Source: Gottfriedia acidiceleris | GTDB taxonomy: Bacteria > Bacillota > Bacilli > Bacillales > Bacillaceae_G | Assembly (NCBI RefSeq): GCF_023115465.1 | Contig: NZ_CP096034.1 | Span: forward strand, 992,001 to 1,056,000 | Length of the DNA stretch: 64,000 bases | Direction of reading: 5' to 3' | In this document: in pieces, positions 55,403 to 64,000 of the stretch | Numbering within the stretch: the stretch's first letter is position 1 | Layout: the number at the start of each line of letters is the position of its first letter | The notes under the pieces: model-generated | Databases searched by the model: none | What the model was told of the DNA's origin: nothing | Seen by the model: the letters and a program-made list of their open reading frames with translations, nothing else | Position numbers and translations under genes: made by a program

Positions 55403-55443
55403 AAAACACCACAATGGAACTTAATTCCATGTGGTGTTTTTCA
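55403..55443. terminator. Bidirectional terminator between the small membrane gene and yslB
   Basis: AAAACACCAC / GTGGTGTTTT stem, extended by ATGGAA / TTCCAT after a one-base bulge, with A and T runs on either side. Confidence 0.88.
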
Positions 55444-55445
55444 TG

Positions 55446-55892
55446 TTATCTTCTAGTAATTGGATCCTTTAAATCCCATTTTACTTGGAACTTTACTTTG
55501 TCGCCTCTTTTGCTAAGCTCTTCATACGTTTCAGCTATAACATCGATTTGCTGTTGAATTTGCATCGCTAGAAATCCAGCTTCTAATTGGTATGATACGT
55601 TCTTTTTTTGTTGATTTCTGTATGTAATTAATTCAGAAGATAGTGTTAAATGAACTTCTTGCTTCTTTTCTTCTTCAACAGTAAGAGTACCCCAACCAGC
55701 TTGTTCAAAAAATTCTATAATTTCTTCAAAAGTTGCTAAAGGATATTTTCTGGCAATCATTTTACCCGCCCAATATAAAATATCATTTTGCTCTTTTCCT
55801 AATAAATCATTCAATAGATCGTTACGTATTAGCTCATAACCAAAACCAGAAATATTTCCCGGAATATTTAAATTTTCAATGCCGTTCGTCAT
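55446..55892 (-). CDS. yslB: YslB-like DUF2507 protein
   Basis: A 148-residue protein with the DUF2507 pattern: GYELIRNDLLNDLLGKEQ, ILYWAGKMIARKYPLATFEE, and EAGFLAMQIQQQ. Same length and position (before sdhC, opposite strand) as B. subtilis YslB. Predicted to be related to V4R/heme-binding-like folds; the function is unknown. Confidence 0.9.
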   Translation of the reverse strand: MTNGIENLNIPGNISGFGYELIRNDLLNDLLGKEQNDILYWAGKMIARKYPLATFEEIIEFFEQAGWGTLTVEEEKKQEVHLTLSSELITYRNQQKKNVSYQLEAGFLAMQIQQQIDVIAETYEELSKRGDKVKFQVKWDLKDPITRR

Positions 55893-56194
55893 GGTCGGAT
55901 AACTCTCCCTTTCCTAAAAAAACATGTTTTTATTATATACAATATTTAATAGTAAAAACAATAATTCGACACATGTAGATTACAAGGATTACCAATCTAA
56001 ATGAGAAGTTTTTTCAGTAAAGAAAAATGTACGCGTTTTCTTGACCTCCTATATTATCAGGAGTAAAATGAGTTGTAGATAAATGTCATAAAAATTTCGA
56101 CTTTTTATGCGTATTGCTTATTTATTCTATTTTTTTAGAATAATAGAGTAATTAAATTTTTCATGTGCACAAACTAAAGGGGGCAGGGGTTTAC
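55893..56194. other. Intergenic region carrying the sdh promoter
   Basis: 302 bases between divergent yslB and sdhC. The final part holds a G-rich ribosome binding region (GGGGGCAGGGG, 56179-56189). It resembles the site where the iron-sparing RNA FsrA pairs with sdhC mRNA in B. subtilis. Promoter boxes could not be placed firmly. Confidence 0.4.
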
Positions 56195-56830
56195 ATGAGC
56201 AACAAGAATGGAAGGGAGTTTTTCTTTAGAAAACTTCATTCATTGCTAGGAGTTATTCCGGTTGGGATCTTTTTAACACAGCACTTAGTTGTCAATCATT
56301 TTGCGACAAATGGAGCAACATCGTTCAACAAAGCTGCTGAATTTATGGCGAATTTACCATTCCGCTATTTTTTAGAAGTTTTTGTCATTTTCTTACCAAT
56401 TTTATACCATGCAATTTACGGACTATACATTGCGTTCACTGGAACTAGCAATGTTAAAAATTATGGATACTTACGTAACTGGTTATATTTATTCCAACGT
56501 ATTTCTGGTGTAGTTACTTTAATTTTTATTACTTGGCACGTATGGCAAACACGTATCGCTGCTCAACTAGGAGCAACGGTTGATTATAATATGATGGCTG
56601 ATATTTTCACTTCAAAATTTATGTTAGTTTTCTATATAGTAGGTGTAATTTCAACAATTTTCCACTTTGCTAATGGATTATGGTCATTCTTCGTATCTTG
56701 GGGAATTACTGTAACACCTAGATCACAACGTATTTCAACATATGTTACATTAGGTATATTCGTAGTATTATCATTCGTTGGATTAACTGCTATCTTTGCA
56801 TTCATTGATCCACAACTAGCGAATTTGTAA
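56195..56830 (+). CDS. sdhC: Succinate dehydrogenase cytochrome b558 subunit
   Basis: A 211-residue protein. ATG at 56195 is chosen by the family start (MSNKNGREFFFRKLHSLLG) and the G-rich site. Five helices span the membrane; the heme-ligand histidines fall in RKLHSLLG, FLTQHLVVNHF, PILYHAIYG, ITWHVWQT and STIFHFANGL. It anchors SdhAB and passes electrons to menaquinone. It is the first gene of sdhCAB. Translation may be controlled at the G-rich leader. Confidence 0.95.
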   Translation: MSNKNGREFFFRKLHSLLGVIPVGIFLTQHLVVNHFATNGATSFNKAAEFMANLPFRYFLEVFVIFLPILYHAIYGLYIAFTGTSNVKNYGYLRNWLYLFQRISGVVTLIFITWHVWQTRIAAQLGATVDYNMMADIFTSKFMLVFYIVGVISTIFHFANGLWSFFVSWGITVTPRSQRISTYVTLGIFVVLSFVGLTAIFAFIDPQLANL

Positions 56831-56842
56831 GGAGAGAGAGTC

Positions 56843-58609
56843 ATGAGTGGGAAAATAATTATCGTCGGTGGCGGTTTAGCTGGTCTTATGGCAACAATTA
56901 AAGCCGCTGAAGCTGGCACAAAAGTAGATTTATTTTCATTAGTTCCCGTAAAACGATCACATTCAGTATGTGCTCAAGGTGGAATTAATGGTGCGGTTAA
57001 TACAAAAGGTGAAGGTGACTCTCCTTGGGAGCACTTTGATGATACAATTTATGGTGGGGATTTCTTAGCAAACCAACCACCTGTAAAGGCAATGGCAGAA
57101 GCAGCACCTGGCATCATTCATATGATGGACCGTATGGGTGTAATGTTCAACCGTACGCCTGAAGGACTATTAGACTTCCGTCGTTTCGGTGGAACGCAAC
57201 ATCACCGTACAGCATTTGCGGGTGCTACGACTGGGCAACAATTATTATATGCATTAGATGAGCAAGTTCGTCGTTACGAATCTGAAGGTCTTGTTCAAAA
57301 GTATGAAGGTTGGGAATTTTTAAGAGTTATTGTTGATGATGAAGGAGTATGTCGTGGGATCGTTGGACAAAACTTAACATCAATGGAAATCGTAAGTTTC
57401 CCTGCGGATGCTGTAATTATGGCATCTGGTGGCCCTGGTATTATCTTTGGTAAAACTACAAATTCAATTATCAACACTGGTTCAGCTGCTGCAGCTGTAT
57501 ATCGTCAAGGTGCTGTTTATTCAAATGGTGAATTTATTCAAATCCATCCAACTGCAATTCCTGGAGATGATAAAAACCGTTTAATGAGTGAAAGTGCTCG
57601 TGGTGAAGGTGGACGAGTTTGGACTTATAAAGATGGAAAACCATGGTATTTCTTAGAAGAGAAATATCCTGCATATGGAAACCTTGTACCAAGGGATATT
57701 GCTACACGTGAGATTTTCTCTGTATGTGTTGACCACAAGCTTGGTATCAATGGTGAAAACATGGTTTATTTAGATCTGTCACATAAAGATCCACATGAAC
57801 TTGATGTAAAACTTGGTGGAATCATCGAGATTTATGAGAAATTCACAGGTGATGATCCGAAAAAAGTTCCTATGAAGATTTTCCCAGCAGTTCACTACTC
57901 AATGGGTGGATTATGGGTTGACTATGACCAAATGACTACAATTCCTGGTTTATTTGCTGCTGGTGAGTGTGATTACTCAATGCACGGAGCTAACCGTTTA
58001 GGAGCTAACTCATTACTTTCTGCTATTTATGGTGGAATGGTTGCTGGACCAAATGCTGTAAGATACGTAAATGGTTTAGCTAAATCTTCAGATGATGTTT
58101 CAACTTCTGTATTTGAATCAAGTGCTAATGAAGAAAAAGAAAAATTGAATCGTATTTATAAAATGGACGGTAAAGAAAATGCATACCTTCTTCATAAAGA
58201 GCTTGGAGAGTGGATGACAGACAACGTTACAGTAGTTCGATTCAATGATCGTTTATTAAAAACTGATGAAAAAATTCAAGAGCTTTATGAGCGCTATCAA
58301 AACATTAATATTAATGATACAGCTAAATGGAGTAACCAAGGTGCTTCATTTACTCGTCAGCTTGAAAACATGCTTCACTTATCACGTGTTATCACATTAG
58401 GTGCATATAACCGTAATGAAAGCCGTGGAGCTCACTATAAACCTGAATTCCCAGACCGTAATGATGAGGAATTCTTAAAAACTACAATGGCTAAATTTGA
58501 TGAGAAATCAAATTCACCATTATTCTATTACGAAGATGTTGATACATCATTAATCCAACCAAGAAAACGAGATTATTCTAAGAAGAAGGAGGACAAAGCA
58601 AATGCATAA
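56843..58609 (+). CDS. sdhA: Succinate dehydrogenase flavoprotein subunit
   Basis: A 588-residue flavoprotein. FAD-binding motif IIVGGGLAGLMATIKAAE, the covalent-FAD histidine region HSVCAQGGINGAV, substrate-binding GGTQHHRTAFAGATTG and HPTAIPGDDKN, catalytic RGEGGRVW and MHGANRLGANSLLSAIYGG. It oxidises succinate to fumarate. AAGGAGAGA precedes the ATG, 12 bases after sdhC. Confidence 0.97.
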   Translation: MSGKIIIVGGGLAGLMATIKAAEAGTKVDLFSLVPVKRSHSVCAQGGINGAVNTKGEGDSPWEHFDDTIYGGDFLANQPPVKAMAEAAPGIIHMMDRMGVMFNRTPEGLLDFRRFGGTQHHRTAFAGATTGQQLLYALDEQVRRYESEGLVQKYEGWEFLRVIVDDEGVCRGIVGQNLTSMEIVSFPADAVIMASGGPGIIFGKTTNSIINTGSAAAAVYRQGAVYSNGEFIQIHPTAIPGDDKNRLMSESARGEGGRVWTYKDGKPWYFLEEKYPAYGNLVPRDIATREIFSVCVDHKLGINGENMVYLDLSHKDPHELDVKLGGIIEIYEKFTGDDPKKVPMKIFPAVHYSMGGLWVDYDQMTTIPGLFAAGECDYSMHGANRLGANSLLSAIYGGMVAGPNAVRYVNGLAKSSDDVSTSVFESSANEEKEKLNRIYKMDGKENAYLLHKELGEWMTDNVTVVRFNDRLLKTDEKIQELYERYQNININDTAKWSNQGASFTRQLENMLHLSRVITLGAYNRNESRGAHYKPEFPDRNDEEFLKTTMAKFDEKSNSPLFYYEDVDTSLIQPRKRDYSKKKEDKANA

Positions 58610-59378
58610 TGGAACAATGACTGCTGAAAAGACAATTACTGTAATTGTTAAACGTCAAGATTCACCAAATACTGCGCCATATGAAGAAACATTTACTGTC
58701 CCTTATCGTCCGAATATGAACGTAATCTCGGCGTTAATGGAAATTCGTAAAAATCCAGTAAATTCAAATGGAAAAGAAACGACTGCAATTTCTTGGGACA
58801 TGAACTGTCTTGAAGAAGTTTGTGGAGCATGTTCTATGATTATCAATGGTAAACCAAGACAATCATGTTCTGCTCTTATTGACAAATTGGAACAACCAAT
58901 TCGTCTTGAGCCAATGAGCACATTCCCAGTAGTACGTGACTTACAAGTTGATCGTAGCCGTATGTTCGATTCTTTAAAACGCGTTAAAGCATGGATTCCA
59001 ATTGATGGAACACATGACTTAGGTCCTGGACCAAGAATGCCTGAAAGAAAACGTCAATGGGCTTATGAATTATCAAAATGTATGACTTGTGGTGTATGTT
59101 TAGAAGCTTGTCCAAACGTTAATAGTAAATCTAACTTTATTGGGCCTGCACCGCTTTCACAAGTACGTTTATTTAATGCTCATCCAACTGGAGAAATGAA
59201 TAAGGAAGAACGTCTACATGCAATTATGGGAGACGGTGGACTATCAAACTGTGGTAACTCACAAAACTGTGTACAATCTTGTCCAAAAGGTATTCCTTTA
59301 ACAACTTCAATTGCAGCGTTAAACCGTGCAACTACAATCCAATCTTTCAAAGACTTCTTTGGAAGCGACGAAATTTAA
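58602..59378 (+). CDS. sdhB: Succinate dehydrogenase iron-sulfur subunit
   Basis: A 258-residue iron-sulfur protein. It overlaps sdhA by 8 bases, with GGAGG before the ATG at 58602; an in-frame ATG at 58617 is also possible. The [2Fe-2S] ligands lie in CLEEVCGACSM and the following Cys (RQSCSAL). The [4Fe-4S]/[3Fe-4S] ligands lie in CMTCGVCLEACPN and CGNSQNCVQSCPKGIPL. It carries electrons from FAD to heme b. Confidence 0.97.
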   Translation: MHNGTMTAEKTITVIVKRQDSPNTAPYEETFTVPYRPNMNVISALMEIRKNPVNSNGKETTAISWDMNCLEEVCGACSMIINGKPRQSCSALIDKLEQPIRLEPMSTFPVVRDLQVDRSRMFDSLKRVKAWIPIDGTHDLGPGPRMPERKRQWAYELSKCMTCGVCLEACPNVNSKSNFIGPAPLSQVRLFNAHPTGEMNKEERLHAIMGDGGLSNCGNSQNCVQSCPKGIPLTTSIAALNRATTIQSFKDFFGSDEI

Positions 59379-59384
59379 TTAAAC

Positions 59385-59419
59385 AAAAAAGCATGTTCTT
59401 TCGGAACATGCTTTTTTTT
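59385..59419 (+). terminator. Terminator of sdhCAB
   Basis: AAAAAAGCATGTTC / GAACATGCTTTTTT around a TTTCG-type loop, with eight T residues. Confidence 0.92.
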
Positions 59420-59530
59420 GCGTTTTTAAATATATATGTTCTAATAAACTCCATTTTTAAATCATATCAATAGTAAAGGCAGCAAAGGGATATGCGGTGT
59501 CTTACCCCTTTCGAACGGAGGTTAACTTAA

Positions 59531-60238
59531 ATGCAACAGTTTGAAGTGACATTTGAGACGAAATGCTATGAAAAAGATTGGGAAATACTTTTAAAGACAG
59601 AGCGGATCGAAAAAATGATTGAGTTTAATCAATTTCAATTTAAAGAAAGAATTTTATATATTAATAACGTACAAGATGTAAGGGAAGTCAGTCGTCATGC
59701 AGATAAACTAATCGCAAGGGATGTTTTATCGTCATATGTCATAGTTGAAGAATATTCAAAGGAAGCCCTTAATTATTTTGAAGTTACTAAGGAAAGCTTC
59801 AAAGGTGGTTATTACTATTCAATCTCAGAACTTGTTAGTATTTATCTTTGCACTACAGAGTACTTACTTCATTTTTCAAGTGATTCCATTTTAGAAAAGC
59901 CTTTTAGTTGGATTGATTTATCAATATTAAAACTTCAAGATGATGAAAGAATTAAAGTAGCAAACCCAGTATGGAATGGAAATAATTTTGAGGCAAAACA
60001 AGAATCAATAGATGAAGATGAAAACTTTTATATTGGTTATGGATTTTCAGATCAATGTTACTTAATTAGGACAAATGATTTTAAAAATAAGATATATAAT
60101 GAAAAAAATCCTATATCTGAAAGGTACCCAATATATGGGGGAGAGCTTTTTGAAAAACGTGTAGATGCTTGGATGCGAAATAATCATTTCAAAAGAATCA
60201 CATTTAAACATGGAAATTATATTCATCAAAATTATTGA
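59531..60238 (+). CDS. Hypothetical protein with glycosyltransferase-accessory look
   Basis: A 235-residue soluble protein. No signal peptide or membrane segment is seen. Features include FEVTFETKCYEKDWEILL, the C-terminal YIGYGFSDQCYLIRTNDF, and YPIYGGELFEKRVDAWMRNN. The C-terminal third has a cadence seen in some cell-surface sugar synthesis proteins, but I cannot name a family. CGGAGGTTAAC precedes the ATG. It is flanked by sdhB and the thioesterase; nothing here points to a shared pathway. Confidence 0.6.
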   Translation: MQQFEVTFETKCYEKDWEILLKTERIEKMIEFNQFQFKERILYINNVQDVREVSRHADKLIARDVLSSYVIVEEYSKEALNYFEVTKESFKGGYYYSISELVSIYLCTTEYLLHFSSDSILEKPFSWIDLSILKLQDDERIKVANPVWNGNNFEAKQESIDEDENFYIGYGFSDQCYLIRTNDFKNKIYNEKNPISERYPIYGGELFEKRVDAWMRNNHFKRITFKHGNYIHQNY

Positions 60239-60389
60239 ATGTTAAAGATGATTTTTAATCACTAAACAGGGTTAGGTTAAAGAAATGGAGAGCAGTAGAT
60301 AAAAAGCTAATAGAGAAGATATTAAACAATTCTCTAATGACGCCTTTTACTATAAGTACCTTATTTCCTTACCCTGTCCCCTTTGAAAC

Positions 60390-60429
60390 TGAATGAATAT
60401 TCATTCTTTAATGAAATTAATGATATAAT
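60390..60429 (+). promoter_or_regulatory. FadR box and promoter of the thioesterase gene
   Basis: TGAATGAATATTCATTCT (60390-60407) matches 17 of 18 bases of the Bacillus FadR box. It overlaps the -35 position of a promoter with TATAAT at 60424-60429. FadR binding would block transcription of the thioesterase gene 25 bases downstream. Confidence 0.8.
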
Positions 60430-60453
60430 ATAGATAATAAGGGGGCAATTTCG

Positions 60454-60927
60454 ATGGGGAAAATGAATTATGTATCTAATATACAGGAGTGGCAATCTGA
60501 GTTTTCATTTAAGATTACGATTAAAGTTCGATTTAGTGAAACGGATATGTTTGGACATATGAATAATACAGTTCCATTCGTTTATTTTGAAGAAGCTCGA
60601 ATTGAGTATTTAAAATCTATAGGACTTATGCAAGAATGGACGACAAATCATAGTGAATTTATTCCAGTTGTTGCCGATTTACAATGTGATTACTTACGAC
60701 AAGTATTTTTTAATGAAATAATCGATGTGTACGTAAAAATTGCAAAAGTAGGAAATTCATCAATCGACATACACTATATGGGGATTAATCCTCAATGTGA
60801 AATTTGCTTTACCGGACGAAATTCCTTAGTAAATATAAATCGTCATACAGGGCGAAGTGAACAATGGAAAAAAGGATGGAAAGAAAAATTATTAAATGAA
60901 ATAAAGAATTCAGTAGTTAGTGTTTAA
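60454..60927 (+). CDS. ysmA: Hotdog-fold acyl-CoA thioesterase (YsmA-like)
   Basis: A 157-residue 4HBT-family protein with the catalytic region VRFSETDMFGHMNNTVPFVY, followed by YFEEARIEYLKSIG. It has the position of B. subtilis ysmA after sdhB. The family hydrolyses acyl-CoA thioesters in the cytoplasm. The FadR box in its promoter suggests a job in fatty acid turnover. GGGGGCAA precedes the ATG. Confidence 0.87.
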   Translation: MGKMNYVSNIQEWQSEFSFKITIKVRFSETDMFGHMNNTVPFVYFEEARIEYLKSIGLMQEWTTNHSEFIPVVADLQCDYLRQVFFNEIIDVYVKIAKVGNSSIDIHYMGINPQCEICFTGRNSLVNINRHTGRSEQWKKGWKEKLLNEIKNSVVSV

Positions 60928-61039
60928 AACAAGTAATGTTGTAACATACTGAATAAAGATTGAATAGAATGATAAAACAATTAAATTTATCTTAAGATGA
61001 GTACTTGAAGAATTCAATGACATTCTATATAATACTTTT

Positions 61040-61300
61040 ATACGAATAAGGAAAAGCAAAGATCAAGGACACGAGCGTTCAAGACGATAGTAAGAGAGGA
61101 ATTCATTTGGTGTGAGAATTCTCTATACGTTGAATGACTTACCACCTTGTAGCTATAGTGGGGAACGTAAATTTTTTTACAAGTAACTACTATCGGTGTA
61201 GACCGTTAAAACGTTGAGATTTTGTATACTTATTTTTTGTGTACATTAAATTAGGGTGGAACCACGAGCACATTCGTCCCTACGAGTGTGCTCTTTTTTT
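61040..61300 (+). promoter_or_regulatory. T-box riboswitch of thrS
   Basis: The T-box AGGGTGGAACCACGA occurs at 61253-61267. The terminator GAGCACATTCG / CGAGTGTGCTC (61266-61293) ends in seven T residues. A GGTG distal-loop motif precedes a candidate Thr specifier ACC (61141-61143), but ACT and ACG are also nearby, so the specifier is uncertain. The leader's upstream end is approximate. Confidence 0.9.
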
Positions 61301-61336
61301 ATTGTCAAAATTAATTTGAAAAAGGAGTGAACTTAA

Positions 61337-63253
61337 ATGATTTCAATTAAATTACCAGATGGATCAATTCGCGAGGTGGAACAAAATACAACAGTTGAAG
61401 ATTTCGCGGGTTCAATCTCCATTAGCTTAAAGAAAAAAGCGCTTGGTGGAAAAATTAATGGTAAATTAGTGGATTTAAATACACCTATTACTGAAGATTG
61501 TGAAGTTCAAATAATTACGCAAGATGATCAAGATGGATTAGAAATGATGCGACATAGTTCAGCGCATATTTTAGCTCAAGCAGTAAAACGTCTTTATAAA
61601 GGCGAAAAAGCTGCATTTGGGGTTGGACCAGTAACTGCTGACGGTTTCTATTATGATATTGATCTTCCAGTTTCAATTAAAGTAGAAGACCTACCTAAAA
61701 TTGAAAAAGAAATGGAAAAAATTATTAAAGAAAACTTACCGATTACTCGTTCAGAAGTTAGTCGTGAAGAGGCAATTAAATTCTTCACTGAATTAGACGA
61801 TGAGTTTAAACTAGAATTAATCCGTGATTTACCAGAAGATGCAGTTATTTCAATGTATACTCAAGGTGAATTCGTTGACCTTTGCCGTGGACCACATGTT
61901 CCTACAACTGGCCGTGTAAAAGCGATTAAATTATTATCAGTTGCTGGAGCTTATTGGAGAGGCGATGCGAATAATAAAATGCTTCAACGTGTTTATGGTA
62001 CGGCTTTCCCAAGTAAGAAGGAATTAGAAGAGCATTTATTCTTATTAGAAGAAGCTAAAAAACGTGATCACCGTAAATTAGGTAAAGAACTTGAATTATT
62101 CATGTTCTCTGAAGAAGCACCTGGTATGCCATTCTTCTTACCAAAAGGTACAATTATCCGTAATGAATTAGAACAATATGAGCGCGGATTACAAACTTCA
62201 AAAGATTACAAAGAAGTTCGTACACCATTCATTATGAATCAAAGATTATGGGAGCAATCAGGTCACTGGCATCACTACCATGAAAACATGTACTTTACTG
62301 AGGTTGATGAAACAAAATTCGCATTAAAACCGATGAACTGCCCAGGTCATATGTTAGTTTATAAAAATAAATTACATTCATACCGTGATCTACCGGTTCG
62401 TATGTGTGAAAATGGTCAAGTTCACCGTCATGAATATTCTGGTGCCTTAAATGGTATGATGCGTGTTCGTACTTTTACTCAAGATGATGCACATATCTTC
62501 TGTCGTCCAGACCAAATTGAAGGCGAAATTATTGAAGTAATTAACTTAATTAAAGAAATTTACGGCGTATTCGGATTCACTTATAAAGTAGAATTATCAA
62601 CTCGTCCAGAAGATTCAATGGGTTCAGAAGAGTTATGGAACTCAGCAGAGCAGGCTTTAGAGAATGTTCTAAAATCTGAGAACTTAGACTTTAAATTAAA
62701 CCCAGGCGATGGCGCATTCTATGGTCCGAAAATCGATTTCCATATTCAAGATGCATTAAAACGTAGCTGGCAATGTGCTACAATTCAATTAGATTTCCAA
62801 ATGCCTGAGAAATTTGATTTAACTTATGTTAATGAAGATAACCAAAAAGAACGTCCAGTTGTTATCCACCGTGCAATTTATGGTTCAATTGATCGTTTCT
62901 TAGGAATCTTAACTGAACATTTTGCTGGAGCATTCCCATTATGGTTAGCACCAGTTCAAGTAGCTGTATTACCAATTTCAAGTGTTCACAATGATTATGC
63001 TCAAAAACTTGCTGATCAATTAAAAGCTGCAGGAATCCGTGTTGAAGCTGATTTACGTGGCGAAAAAATTGGATATAAGATCCGTGAAGCACAACTTCAA
63101 AAATTACCTTATATGTTAGTAGTTGGTGATCAAGAGGTTGAAAATAATACTGTAGCTATTCGTAAACGTGGCGAAGGTGACATTGGTACTCAACCATTCG
63201 ATAGCTTCTTAGAAATGATTAAACAACAAAAATTAGAAAAAGTTCTATTTTAA
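61337..63253 (+). CDS. thrS: Threonyl-tRNA synthetase
   Basis: A 638-residue class II synthetase. An N-terminal TGS domain (~1-60), the editing domain with HSSAHILAQAV and YCRGPHV-like VDLCRGPHVPTTG, and the catalytic core with KPMNCPGHMLVYK (zinc cysteine), RMCENGQVHRHEYSGAL and GDGAFYGPKIDFHIQDAL follow. The C-terminal anticodon-binding domain starts near LAPVQVAVLPIS. It attaches threonine to tRNA-Thr. AAAGGAGTGA precedes the ATG. Controlled by the upstream T-box. Confidence 0.97.
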   Translation: MISIKLPDGSIREVEQNTTVEDFAGSISISLKKKALGGKINGKLVDLNTPITEDCEVQIITQDDQDGLEMMRHSSAHILAQAVKRLYKGEKAAFGVGPVTADGFYYDIDLPVSIKVEDLPKIEKEMEKIIKENLPITRSEVSREEAIKFFTELDDEFKLELIRDLPEDAVISMYTQGEFVDLCRGPHVPTTGRVKAIKLLSVAGAYWRGDANNKMLQRVYGTAFPSKKELEEHLFLLEEAKKRDHRKLGKELELFMFSEEAPGMPFFLPKGTIIRNELEQYERGLQTSKDYKEVRTPFIMNQRLWEQSGHWHHYHENMYFTEVDETKFALKPMNCPGHMLVYKNKLHSYRDLPVRMCENGQVHRHEYSGALNGMMRVRTFTQDDAHIFCRPDQIEGEIIEVINLIKEIYGVFGFTYKVELSTRPEDSMGSEELWNSAEQALENVLKSENLDFKLNPGDGAFYGPKIDFHIQDALKRSWQCATIQLDFQMPEKFDLTYVNEDNQKERPVVIHRAIYGSIDRFLGILTEHFAGAFPLWLAPVQVAVLPISSVHNDYAQKLADQLKAAGIRVEADLRGEKIGYKIREAQLQKLPYMLVVGDQEVENNTVAIRKRGEGDIGTQPFDSFLEMIKQQKLEKVLF

Positions 63254-63258
63254 TTTTA

Positions 63259-63294
63259 AAAATCCTCTATTTTTTATTATAGAGGATTTTTTTA
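63259..63294 (+). terminator. Terminator of thrS
   Basis: AAATCCTCTAT / ATAGAGGATTT stem with a short T-rich loop and trailing T residues. Confidence 0.9.
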
Positions 63295-63498
63295 TTTAAC
63301 CGATATAATTAAAAATGATTGTTTTCTAGTAGAACTGATTGACTTTATTTTCTGGGAAATATGACGAAATTTGCAAAAACATACTTCATAAACATTTTTT
63401 TATAGGATAAATCCAGGAAATAGCGAACTTATATGAAGGATGTCTTTTCAGTTATTTAGTCTTAATAAATTACATAGTTATGATAAGAGGTGATGCAG

Positions 63499-64000
63499 TT
63501 GGATAATCAGAATCAAGATCTTCAAATAAAGGTAGAAAAGCTTGAAGAAGAAGTCAGAGAAATGAAGAAACAAATTGAATTTCTCTTAATCACGAAAGAA
63601 ACTTCAAACGAGATTAAACAAATGACTCAAACGAAAGTAAATAATCCTAAACCACAAAAAACAGTTAGTCGACAGGTTAAAGTAACAGTTGAAAACGAAA
63701 AGGTTGACTATGAAGCGCTTATTTTCCAAAAGTGGTTACCTAGATTTTTTATATTTATTTTCATTCTTGGCGTAATGTGGGGATTTAAAGCGGCATCAGA
63801 TTATGGGGTATTAAACAAGTATGCAAAAGTAGGAATTGGATTTGTTATAGCATTTGCCTTATTCTGGTACGGTAATCGTCAAATGAAAGCTAAACGATCA
63901 ACACTTGGCCAATCATTAATTGGTGGCGTGTTACCTGTATTATTTTTAACTACCTTTGCCATGCATCATTTATATCACATGGCTGGGTCAACGATTGCAT
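63499..64000 (+). CDS. DUF2339 multi-spanning membrane protein, 3' truncated
   Basis: The gene runs off the right edge. TTG at 63499 is chosen because GAGGTG lies 7 bases upstream; ATG at 63493 is too close. The first ~65 residues are a charged coiled coil (VEKLEEEVREMKKQIEFLL). Then come membrane segments (WLPRFFIFIFILGVMWG, YAKVGIGFVIAFALFW). This layout is typical of the DUF2339 family of large membrane proteins of unknown function. At least 167 residues are visible. Confidence 0.75.
   Translation, partial: MDNQNQDLQIKVEKLEEEVREMKKQIEFLLITKETSNEIKQMTQTKVNNPKPQKTVSRQVKVTVENEKVDYEALIFQKWLPRFFIFIFILGVMWGFKAASDYGVLNKYAKVGIGFVIAFALFWYGNRQMKAKRSTLGQSLIGGVLPVLFLTTFAMHHLYHMAGSTIA

Overview
The window reads as a chromosome segment of an endospore-forming, low-GC Bacillaceae species. 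Evidence: a small acid-soluble spore protein gene (sspI), two exosporium-type collagen-like proteins, three T-box leaders, a lysine riboswitch, AGGAGG-type ribosome binding sites, frequent TTG starts and Bacillus-type FadR and Fur boxes. Genus cannot be fixed from sequence alone; a Bacillus cereus-like or Gottfriedia-like relative is plausible.

The backbone follows the B. subtilis order sspI - ysgA - pheS - pheT - rnhC - zapA - cvpA(yshB) - polX - mutS2 - yshE - lcfA - fadR - fadB - etfB - etfA - trxA - uvrC - lysC - yslB - sdhCAB - ysmA. Extra blocks interrupt it. (1) 0-2.4 kb: OpuA-type glycine betaine importer with a fused permease/binding protein. (2) 7.5-23.1 kb, between pheT and rnhC: two collagen-like spore surface proteins, three glycosyltransferases (one lacking catalytic motifs), T-box-controlled argS, a Fur-box nitroreductase, a secreted GDSL hydrolase, an ABC-F protein, YvbH and small genes. 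(3) 29.2-39.5 kb, between mutS2 and lcfA: a hydrolase, an acetyltransferase, a four-gene cluster of two GG-ending lipoproteins, a glutathionylspermidine-synthase-like ATP-grasp ligase and a DUF350 membrane protein, an export ABC transporter, a GDSL hydrolase, a decayed small gene, a class IV aminotransferase and a reductase. (4) 44.9-51.4 kb: an IS relic, an FbpB-like peptide, trxA, a MarR/MFS pair and a complete IS3-family element. (5) thrS with its T-box after ysmA.

Functional themes are aminoacyl-tRNA synthetases under tRNA-sensing leaders (phe, arg, thr), a FadR-controlled fatty acid oxidation block, succinate dehydrogenase, DNA repair (mutS2, polX, uvrC, rnhC), lysine-regulated aspartokinase with a probable nested beta subunit, and spore surface assembly.

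The strongest unusual signals are: (a) an IS150-group element, and a 50-bp relic of the same element, each sitting in the loop of a Rho-independent terminator; (b) the lipoprotein/ATP-grasp/DUF350 cluster as a candidate uncharacterised protein-tail modification system; (c) other terminators with long structured loops (after lysC and after the mutS2 region); (d) two collagen-like genes sharing a sigma-K-like promoter and a neighbouring glycosylation locus; (e) a second FadR box placing a thioesterase in the fatty acid regulon.
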